From NCBI GenBank assembly GCA_002299965.1, contig DBOM01000021.1:1-12393 (forward strand): DNA of 12,393 nt. The letters run 5' to 3'. The notes below the pieces were generated by a model that saw only the letters and a list, made by a program, of their open reading frames with translations, ran no database searches and was not told the DNA's origin. The position numbers and the translations under genes are program-made. Source of the stretch: Caldiserica bacterium UBA646 (GTDB lineage Bacteria > Caldisericota > Caldisericia > Caldisericales > Caldisericaceae). Of the stretch, positions 7,209 through 12,393 are shown piece by piece (the first letter of the stretch is position 1; every line of letters begins with the position of its first letter).

Positions 7209-8285
7209 ATGGATAGTAATGCAATTGTTTTTTGCGAAGGAATGTTCGGAGAGCTTGACGGAAAAACGGCAAACGGCCTTGTGAGGTATTCTGGCATATA
7301 CAAGATAGAAGGAGTGATAGACAGCACAAAGGAAGGGATGGATGCAGGAGAATATCTTGATGGCAAAAAAAATGGAATCCTGATTTATAAAAGCATTGAA
7401 GACGCAATATCAAAGATAAAAGAACCTGTTAATTATTTTATTTATGGTATTGCTCCTGGCAATACAAGACTTCCAAAAGAGCACCGGGGAATTATTTTAG
7501 ACGCTATAAGACACCATTTGAATGTTGTAAGTGGCTTGATGGATTTCTTTACTGAAGATAGAGCGATGATGAAAGAGGCTCGGGCGTACGGTGTAAAAAT
7601 CTTTGATATCAGAAAGCCGCCAACAAAGAGAAAAATGCATCTTTTTACCGGGAAAATTTTTGATGTAGAAACCCCCATCGTTTCTGTTTTAGGGACGGAT
7701 ACAGCTGTTGGGAAAAGGACTACTGCAATTTATTTAAAAGAGGCACTGGAAGCAAAAGGAATAAATGCTATTTTTGTTACGACAGGACAAACAGGTATTG
7801 TTCAGGGAGCAAAGTACGGTAGGGCACTGGATGCGATACCGGGAGAATTTATAATAGGAGAAATAGAGTATGCCGTCGTTCAAGCTTATGAAAACGAACA
7901 TCCGGATATTATATTGGTTGAAGGGCAAAGTTCTCTTTCTCACCCTGCTTTTCTCAGTTCTTTTGCAATTTTAAAAGGAGCTTGTCCTAAGGCAATTATT
8001 CTGCAGCATGCGCCGAAAAGGAAAATGTACTGCGATTATCCATTTTTACCTATCCCGGATCTTCAAAAAGAAATTAATCTCATTAGAAAGCTTTCTAAAG
8101 CAGGTGTTATCGCTATTACGCTGAACCACGAAAAGATGACAGACGAAGAGTTGGACAGGGCAGTGAAAAACTATGAAGCAAAGTACCAGTTGCCCACTGC
8201 AGATGTTTTAAAACACGGAGCGGATAAGATTATAAAAGCAATTGTGGATACATTTCCTTCACTGCTTGCTAAATTGCAAATATAA
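7209..8285 (+). CDS. DUF1611 family P-loop protein (DgcN-like)
   Basis: A 358-residue, full-length DUF1611 protein. The N-terminal half carries the family's VIDSTKEGMDAGEYLDG (about residues 36-52), GIAPGNTRLPKEHRGIILDAIRHHLNVVSG and LMDFFTED. The C-terminal half is a P-loop NTPase-like domain with G162-TDTAV-G168-K169-R170-T171, followed by GQTGIVQGA, a VEGQSSLSHPAF segment and LQHAPKR. Members studied in marine bacteria (DgcN) are reported to N-acetylate D-glutamate, and the family often sits beside an amino-acid or dipeptide epimerase. No epimerase or dehydrogenase partner lies next to it here, so this substrate is only a family-based guess. The gene stands alone with its own promoter and a strong terminator. 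The ATG at 7209 is backed by AAGGGGAGGT. Confidence 0.88.
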   Translation: MDSNAIVFCEGMFGELDGKTANGLVRYSGIYKIEGVIDSTKEGMDAGEYLDGKKNGILIYKSIEDAISKIKEPVNYFIYGIAPGNTRLPKEHRGIILDAIRHHLNVVSGLMDFFTEDRAMMKEARAYGVKIFDIRKPPTKRKMHLFTGKIFDVETPIVSVLGTDTAVGKRTTAIYLKEALEAKGINAIFVTTGQTGIVQGAKYGRALDAIPGEFIIGEIEYAVVQAYENEHPDIILVEGQSSLSHPAFLSSFAILKGACPKAIILQHAPKRKMYCDYPFLPIPDLQKEINLIRKLSKAGVIAITLNHEKMTDEELDRAVKNYEAKYQLPTADVLKHGADKIIKAIVDTFPSLLAKLQI

Positions 8286-8317
8286 ATTTTCTTTGTTATA
8301 AACTAAATATAAAAATT

Positions 8318-8350
8318 AAGCGGGGTGGTAATAAAACCCCGCTTTTTTAT
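8318..8350 (+). terminator. Rho-independent terminator after the DUF1611 gene
   Basis: AAGCGGGG (8318-8325) pairs with CCCCGCTT (8337-8344), closed by an extra T-A pair, and runs into six T (8343-8348). This is a textbook intrinsic terminator and isolates the iron operon from upstream transcription. Confidence 0.92.
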
Positions 8351-8523
8351 TTAATTGTCTTCTTTTTACTGATGTTTCACAATTTTTTAAAGTCAAGAAA
8401 ATTTTTTAAAGCAGAAAATAAAAACTCTTCCGGCATTAATCAGGAGAATTCAAATGTAGAAAAGTTATTCTCTTTCATGTTTTATCAATTTGTATAGATT
8501 TTTGAATGACCTCATTCAGACAC

Positions 8524-8551
8524 TTGACAGGGTAAATATTCCTTATATAAT
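8524..8551 (+). promoter_or_regulatory. Promoter of the iron (feo) operon
   Basis: Perfect TTGACA (8524-8529) and perfect TATAAT (8546-8551) with a 16-bp spacer, the strongest promoter in the window. The predicted start near 8558 lies inside the first operator, so bound repressor would block initiation. Confidence 0.8.
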
Positions 8552-8583
8552 TAGTTTAGACTAACATTATTAGTTTAGACTAA
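8551..8583. promoter_or_regulatory. Twin DtxR-family operators of the feo operon
   Basis: The 14-bp near-palindrome TTAGTTTAGACTAA occurs exactly at 8551-8564 and again at 8570-8583, a 19-bp direct repeat. Each copy has TTAGT/ACTAA half-sites, the pattern of DtxR/IdeR/MntR boxes. Box 1 shares its first base with the -10 and covers the start site; box 2 covers the leader up to the AGGAGGGG ribosome site (8585-8592). The likely ligand is the DtxR-FeoA protein encoded second in the operon. Confidence 0.8.
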
Positions 8584-8596
8584 TAGGAGGGGAAAT

Positions 8597-8830
8597 ATGA
8601 ATGAAAGGGTACTTATTTTGGCAAAAAGAGAAGGAGTTATAAGTTTGAAGAAGCTTATAAGAAAAACAGGAGTTTCAAGAAATGAGATAATAAAGGCTTT
8701 AAATTTCTGGTCTTCTAAAGGAAAACTCTCCTATGTTTCTGAATTAAAATTTAATTCTAATTCTTGCGTATCCTGTATTCTAAGAAATACTTGCAAATTT
8801 AAGGAGGTGAAAAAATGGAATACGCATTAA
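8597..8830 (+). CDS. feoC: FeoC-like winged-helix protein with Cys cluster
   Basis: A 77-residue protein with an N-terminal winged-helix (about residues 3-52: a recognition helix around GVSRNEIIKALNFWSSKGKL, then a wing, SYVSELKF) and a C-terminal cysteine group C57-x2-C60-x5-C66. FeoC proteins pair such a fold with a Cys-rich wing that can hold an Fe-S cluster and act on FeoB levels or sense iron/oxygen. Here three cysteines are visible rather than the usual four, so a cluster would need another ligand or a partner. It is the first gene of the iron operon, behind twin operators and AGGAGGGG. Its last 16 bases overlap the next gene, whose ribosome site lies inside it, implying coupling. The FeoC call rests on context plus motif; a DNA-binding regulator is the alternative. 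Confidence 0.75.
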   Translation: MNERVLILAKREGVISLKKLIRKTGVSRNEIIKALNFWSSKGKLSYVSELKFNSNSCVSCILRNTCKFKEVKKWNTH

Positions 8831-9534
8831 GTGAAAGTCTTGAGGATTATCTCCTGGGGATTTTTGTTGTTAGTAAACAAAATAAAGTAGTAAGGTTAAA
8901 AGACATTGCAAAGGAGAGACGGGTAAAGCTTCCCTCTGTTGTAAATGCCCTAAAAGAATTAGCAGAAAAAGGATTAATCTCTCATGAGAGGTATAGCTAC
9001 GTAACTTTCACGGACAAAGGATTGAACGAAGCAAAAAAGCTCTATGATAGACATAAGACAGTTTTTAAATTCCTATATGAGATACTTGGAGTTACTGAAT
9101 TTATTGCAGAAAAAGATGCGCACAGAATGGAGCATGATTTAACAGCGAGTACACTTGATCTTCTAACAAAATTTACAGAATTTATGGAAATGTCCTCAAA
9201 AAGAGGTGAATCTCGCTTCCCTGAACAGTTTAAGTATTTTATGAAAACCGGAAAATCCCCAGAGGTTAAGTGTAAGGAGGGAGAAGTTATGGAAAAGACA
9301 AAAGAAAAACCTCTAAACGAATTAAAGAGAGGGGAAAGTGGAAAAATTGTGAGAATCAAAAAAGGTATAGGTACTTTGAAAGGAAAGCTTCTTACTATGG
9401 GAGCAGTTCCTGGGACTGTTGTGAAGGTCAAAAAAGTTGCCCCACTTGGAGACCCAATTGATATTTTAATTCTTGGTTACCATCTTTCTTTAAGGAAAGA
9501 AGAAGCAGAAAAGATCATTGTGCAGGAGATATGA
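8815..9534 (+). CDS. DtxR/MntR-family metalloregulator fused to a FeoA domain
   Basis: A 239-residue iron- or manganese-dependent repressor. Residues about 5-65 are the winged-helix DNA-binding domain (LSESLEDYLLGIF, KDIAKERRVKLPSVVNALKELAEKGLI, then the wing). Residues about 66-140 are the dimer/metal domain; D11, H103, E106 and H107 align with the primary metal ligands (D8, E99, E102, H103 in MntR; M10, C102, E105, H106 in DtxR), and H80 matches a further site. The MntR ligand E11 is a leucine here (L14), arguing against a true MntR binuclear site. A charged linker leads to a C-terminal FeoA/SH3-like domain (about 164-239: PLNELKRGESGKIVRIKKG, LTMGAVPGTVVKV). It probably represses its own operon through the twin boxes. 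AAGGAGGTGA sets the ATG at 8815; the stop overlaps the feoA start by ATGA. Confidence 0.9.
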   Translation: MEYALSESLEDYLLGIFVVSKQNKVVRLKDIAKERRVKLPSVVNALKELAEKGLISHERYSYVTFTDKGLNEAKKLYDRHKTVFKFLYEILGVTEFIAEKDAHRMEHDLTASTLDLLTKFTEFMEMSSKRGESRFPEQFKYFMKTGKSPEVKCKEGEVMEKTKEKPLNELKRGESGKIVRIKKGIGTLKGKLLTMGAVPGTVVKVKKVAPLGDPIDILILGYHLSLRKEEAEKIIVQEI

Positions 9535-9758
9535 TACCTTTAATTTTTGGAAAGTCAGGCGAAGAATTTGAAGTGGCAACAATTCAAGGAGGAAAAGGTT
9601 TTTTAAAGAAACTTATGGAAATGGGGATATATTCTGGGATACGGGTAAGAATTGTTTTAAATCCTGGGAATGGACCTATAATTATAGCTCTTTCTGGCAC
9701 AAGGATTGCATTGGGAAAAGGAATGGCAGCAAAAATAATTGTAAGAAAGTTGTCTTAA
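9531..9758 (+). CDS. feoA: FeoA, small cytosolic partner of the ferrous iron transporter
   Basis: A 75-residue stand-alone FeoA of normal length with an SH3-like barrel: FEVATIQGGKGFLKKLMEMGIYSGIRVRIV and GPIIIALSGTRIALGKGMAAKIIVRKL, which carry the LxxMGixxGxxv and ialG...A..i.V signatures. FeoA is needed for FeoB-driven Fe(II) uptake, probably by touching the FeoB cytosolic or core domain. It starts in an ATGA overlap with the fused regulator, a sign of translational coupling, and lies 27 bp before feoB. It is only distantly similar to the FeoA domain of the fused regulator, so it does not look like a recent duplicate. Confidence 0.92.
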   Translation: MIPLIFGKSGEEFEVATIQGGKGFLKKLMEMGIYSGIRVRIVLNPGNGPIIIALSGTRIALGKGMAAKIIVRKLS

Positions 9759-9785
9759 AGGTTTCAAACTAAAAGGAGGTTTTTT

Positions 9786-11819
9786 ATGACAAATGCATTA
9801 ATTACAAAAGGTAAAACTATAAATGTTGCTTTGGCCGGTAACCCAAATGCAGGGAAATCCACTATCTTTAATGCATTGACTGGTGGTCGTGCTCATGTTG
9901 GGAATTGGCCAGGCGTAACAGTTGAAAAAAAAGAAGGAAGATTTAAGTACAAGGAGTATGAATTTCTTGTGACAGATCTACCTGGAACTTACAGTTTAAC
10001 TGCTTATTCAATTGACGAGAGAATTGCAAGAGATTATGTGGTAAAAGAAAAACTTGATGTCGTTGTTTCTGTAACTGATTCCACGAATCTTGAAAGAAAT
10101 CTCTACTTGCTTGTCTCTTTTCTTGAGCTTGGTGTAAATTCTGTTCTTGACTTGAATATGGCAGATATTCTTGAACAAAGAAAAGTCAGAGTGAACACTA
10201 AAAAAATGGAAGAATTACTTGGGACGCCGGTGGTAATGACCTCTGCGACAAAAAAAGCTGGACTTAATGAACTCAAAGAAATGATAATCAGATCCAAAGA
10301 CAGAAAAATACAACCGCTAAGAATTGATTATGGTAAAGAGATTGAAGGAGCAATAAAAAGGGTCAAAGAGTCCCTCTCGGGTATAAATTCTCCTTATCCC
10401 GTAAGATTTCTTTCTATAAAACTTCTTGAGGGGGATATAGAGATAATTAAAGAAGTTAAGGAACTTGGATATGAAAGGTCTGTAGAGGTTGCAGCGCACG
10501 AAGGATCAAGACTTGAAATAGGATTTGGTTATGATCTTGAAACAGAAATAATTGAGAGAAGATATGGGTTTATAGAGAGCATTATTCGTCAATGTGTAAG
10601 GAGAGTTCCCACAATTGAAGAGAAGCTTACAGCTTCAGACAAAATAGATGGAATTGTTACAAACAAATGGCTCGGTATCCCAATTTTTGCATTTTTATTA
10701 TGGGCTACATTCCAATTAACTTTTGCTGTAGGAGGAATTTTTGCTGATTTTATAGATGCCTTTTTTGGATGGCTAGCTGAATCTTCAGCAATTTGGCTTA
10801 CATCACTTAACGCACCTGGATGGCTATCTTCACTTGTTGGTGATGGTATTATAAGTGGAGTTGGTGCTATTTTCGTTTTTTTGCCGAGCATTATAATCCT
10901 TTTTGCTTTTCTATCTTTTCTTGAAGACGTTGGGTATATGTCAAGAGCAGCATTTATTATGGATAAAGCAATGTATGCAATTGGCCTTCCCGGGAAATCC
11001 TTTATTCCTATGATTCTTGGTTTTGGTTGTAATGTTCCTGCAATTATGTCAACGAGAACAATCTCCTCTGAGAAAGACAGGCTCCTAACAATCTTGATAA
11101 ATCCTTTTATATCTTGCTCTGCGAGGTTACCTGTTTATGTGATGTTTACCGGTATTTTCTTTAAGACAAATCAAGGAATCGTATTATTTTCATTATACAC
11201 ACTTGGGATAGCTGTTGCAGTGTTCTCCGCTAAATTATTTAAGTCAACAATACCAAAACTTAAGGGTCCCGTTTCTCCTCTTGTAATGGAACTTCCACCT
11301 TATAGGATCCCAACGTTGAAAGGAGTATCGATTCATACCTGGGAAAGAGGTAGGGAATTTCTTAAAAAAGCAGGAACTATAATTTTTGCTGGTGTTATTT
11401 TAATATGGGTACTTGCAAGTTTTCCTATGTCTTCTGAATATGCAAGTGAAACAACCTTAATTGGGCTTATTGGAAAATTTTTTGCTCCACTTTTTAGACC
11501 TGCAGGATTCCCATTCTGGCAAGCAGCAGTTGCTCTACTCTTTGGGATAATTGCAAAGGAGATAGTCGTTGGGACATTTGGGACACTTTTTGGTGGAGAA
11601 GGAGCTCTCTCTGCTTCTCTTCTAAAATACTTTACACCGCTTTCAGCATATTCATTTATGGTGATGAGCCTTCTTTACATTCCATGTATTGCTGCAATTG
11701 GTGTAATCTACAGAGAAACGAACAGTTGGAAGTGGACTACTTTTATCACAGTTTACTCGCTTGTTATAGGATGGGTGATGGCAACTGCTGTGTATCAGTT
11801 GGGTTCACTCTTTATTTAA
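9786..11819 (+). CDS. feoB: FeoB, ferrous iron transporter with GTPase domain
   Basis: A 677-residue, full-length inner-membrane Fe(II) importer. The cytosolic G domain has G1 GNPNAGKST (18-26), a G2 region NWPGVTVEKK, G3 D64-LPG67, G4 N124-MAD127 and G5 SAT (153-155). A helical GDI-like spacer follows (about 170-285), then the membrane core from about 295 to the end, with the two Gate-domain hallmarks: G412-FGCNVP-418 followed by STRT, and NPFISCSARLPVYVMFTG around 438-455. FWQAAVALLFGIIAKEIVVGTFGTLF near 575-600 marks the second half. AAGGAGGT (9773-9780) lies five bases before the ATG. No FeoC-like tail is present. It is the last gene of the iron operon and should be shut off by the twin operators when iron is plentiful. 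Confidence 0.97.
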   Translation: MTNALITKGKTINVALAGNPNAGKSTIFNALTGGRAHVGNWPGVTVEKKEGRFKYKEYEFLVTDLPGTYSLTAYSIDERIARDYVVKEKLDVVVSVTDSTNLERNLYLLVSFLELGVNSVLDLNMADILEQRKVRVNTKKMEELLGTPVVMTSATKKAGLNELKEMIIRSKDRKIQPLRIDYGKEIEGAIKRVKESLSGINSPYPVRFLSIKLLEGDIEIIKEVKELGYERSVEVAAHEGSRLEIGFGYDLETEIIERRYGFIESIIRQCVRRVPTIEEKLTASDKIDGIVTNKWLGIPIFAFLLWATFQLTFAVGGIFADFIDAFFGWLAESSAIWLTSLNAPGWLSSLVGDGIISGVGAIFVFLPSIIILFAFLSFLEDVGYMSRAAFIMDKAMYAIGLPGKSFIPMILGFGCNVPAIMSTRTISSEKDRLLTILINPFISCSARLPVYVMFTGIFFKTNQGIVLFSLYTLGIAVAVFSAKLFKSTIPKLKGPVSPLVMELPPYRIPTLKGVSIHTWERGREFLKKAGTIIFAGVILIWVLASFPMSSEYASETTLIGLIGKFFAPLFRPAGFPFWQAAVALLFGIIAKEIVVGTFGTLFGGEGALSASLLKYFTPLSAYSFMVMSLLYIPCIAAIGVIYRETNSWKWTTFITVYSLVIGWVMATAVYQLGSLFI

Positions 11820-11830
11820 TTTTTTTGTAG

Positions 11831-11856
11831 AGAATATTAGGCATGCCTAATATTCT
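11831..11856. repeat. Perfect 26-bp palindrome after feoB
   Basis: The half-site AGAATATTAGGCA (11831-11843) is followed at once by its exact complement TGCCTAATATTCT (11844-11856), starting 12 bases after the feoB stop. A T-run precedes it rather than follows it and no T-run is seen in either reading direction after the stem, so it does not look like an intrinsic terminator. A protein-binding site or cruciform is likelier. Confidence 0.8.
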
Positions 11857-11905
11857 GAAAGGAATGCAAGAAAAAGCGATCTCATCTTTTATCCTTAAAG
11901 AATCG

Positions 11906-11924
11906 CAGGGGAATACATCCCCTG
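11906..11924. repeat. Small hairpin CAGGGGA / TCCCCTG
   Basis: A 7-bp perfect stem (11906-11912 with 11918-11924) around a five-base loop, ATACA. It is GC-richer than its surroundings and has no T-run after it. Function unknown. Confidence 0.6.
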
Positions 11925-12047
11925 AACTAAGTATGGCAGAAAACACTGATAAACACTGTATTGCTACGAACTTATGCTGTTTCTTGGCAGTTTTTAAAAT
12001 TACACCTTTGTAGAGCAATAGGTAAAAATGAGTTTGGCTTAAATAAA

Positions 12048-12092
12048 GGGTTTCTTGATTATCTCACCTTTGAGGGTACCCTCAAGAAACCC
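12048..12092. repeat. Two overlapping, mutually exclusive stem-loops
   Basis: GGGTTTCTTGA (12048-12058) pairs perfectly with TCAAGAAACCC (12082-12092). The loop contains most of a second perfect palindrome, TTGAGGGTACCCTCAA (12070-12085), whose last four bases are shared with the first stem. Only one can form fully at a time. Confidence 0.65.
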
Positions 12093-12115
12093 GCATTCCT
12101 TCGTGGCACCCCTAG

Positions 12116-12161
12116 AAACGCTGTTAAACGCAGGATTATTTGATAGCGTTTTTATGCGTTT
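12116..12161. repeat. Doubled AAACGC/GCGTTT dyad
   Basis: Two AAACGC (12116-12121, 12126-12131) face two GCGTTT (12146-12151, 12156-12161), giving a symmetric two-block dyad with four-base gaps in each arm. A further GCGTT follows at 12165-12169, others at 12212 and 12276. Confidence 0.6.
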
Positions 12162-12393
12162 TAAGCGTTATAAAAATGATTTTCCATAGTTTTATACCTT
12201 TTTCTTCAAAAGCGTTCAATTTGAGGGGTTTATGAGTATCCCATAATATACGCTATAAAACATAGTGTTTATCAGGCGTTCTTATGCATTAGAGAAATTG
12301 AAAAGTGACCTCAAAATATAAGTTTTCCCATATCATAAATGAAAAAAACTTTCTCAAGGCAAACTCCGCTTTTTTGTTCGTGTGTTTTCTTTT

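Larger units (their letters stand above)
8286..8596. other. Intergenic region between the DUF1611 gene and the iron operon
   Basis: These 311 bases contain an intrinsic terminator at the left end and the iron-operon promoter with its two operators at the right end. Between them is AT-rich DNA with a 12-bp direct repeat (AATTTTTTAAAG at 8381-8392 and 8400-8411, 19-bp period) and a weak GAGAAT/ATTCTC dyad. No gene is seen. Confidence 0.7.
11946..12275. repeat. 12-bp inverted repeat bounding a 330-bp segment
   Basis: CTGATAAACACT at 11946-11957 recurs as its exact complement AGTGTTTATCAG at 12264-12275. The flanks show only loose further similarity. Inside the first copy AAACACTG is also tandem (11941-11948 and 11951-11958). 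This could mark a small MITE-like element, but no target-site duplication is evident. Confidence 0.3.
11820..12393. other. Gene-free, repeat-rich region downstream of feoB
   Basis: No credible gene is visible in these 574 bases; the open frames of about 60 codons have no ribosome site or family features. The region holds a perfect 26-bp palindrome, a small CAGGGGA hairpin, a pair of mutually exclusive stems, a cluster of GCGTT/AACGC motifs and a 12-bp inverted repeat spanning about 330 bp. It may be a regulatory leader for a gene beyond the window or a non-coding mobile element remnant. Confidence 0.6.

Noticed and set aside
8381..8411. 12-bp direct repeat AATTTTTTAAAG with 19-bp period
   Set aside because: Low-complexity AT sequence, far upstream of the promoter; chance is a good explanation despite the period matching the operator spacing.
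10589..10891. 100-codon minus-strand open frame within feoB
   Set aside because: It lies fully antisense to a highly conserved gene and has no ribosome site; a coding shadow.
11961..12143. 60-codon open frame downstream of feoB
   Set aside because: No ribosome site, no family features, and it runs through the overlapping hairpins and repeats; likely chance.
12116..12280. CRISPR array or tRNA gene in the repeat-rich tail
   Set aside because: The repeats are only 5-6 bases with irregular spacers, and no tRNA T-loop consensus or cloverleaf can be found.

Overview
The window looks like chromosome from an AT-rich, anaerobic and perhaps thermophilic bacterium. The signs are a tungsten/molybdopterin aldehyde:ferredoxin oxidoreductase, a ferrous-iron (Feo) uptake operon, strong AGGAGG-type ribosome sites, bacterial sigma-70-like promoters (TTGACA/TATAAT) and short intergenic gaps. 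The gene mix would suit Caldisericota, Thermotogota or deep Firmicutes, but the sequence alone does not settle the lineage.

Layout. (1) 1-801 is the 3' part of a MATE-family drug/sodium antiporter. (2) 881-2022 holds a small GNAT acetyltransferase and a TIGR03936/DUF2344 radical-SAM-associated protein; the latter seems to be read from its own promoter as a leaderless message. (3) 2030-2485, minus strand, is an unrecognised four-helix membrane protein, separated from the next block by a divergent promoter region. (4) 2816-6944 is a tight three-gene operon: an uncharacterised 417-residue protein, the aldehyde:ferredoxin oxidoreductase and an ACT-less homoserine dehydrogenase, ending in a long hairpin. 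(5) 7209-8285 is a DUF1611/DgcN-type P-loop protein with its own promoter and a classic intrinsic terminator. (6) 8597-11819 is a complete iron operon: FeoC-like protein, DtxR-FeoA fusion regulator, free FeoA and FeoB. Two near-palindromic DtxR-type operators overlap its start site and leader. (7) 11820-12393 is gene-free and full of dyads and short repeats.

How the genes work together. The iron operon reads as a self-contained circuit. The fused regulator, second in its own operon, probably senses Fe(II) and binds the twin boxes, shutting off its own synthesis and that of FeoA/FeoB. The 2816-6944 operon is the most novel metabolic unit. Its last two enzymes could run alcohol to aldehyde to acid (for example homoserine to aspartate semialdehyde to aspartate) with electrons passed to NAD(P) and ferredoxin. 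The first protein has no recognised function. That pathway is inference from gene order and tight coupling, not demonstrated.
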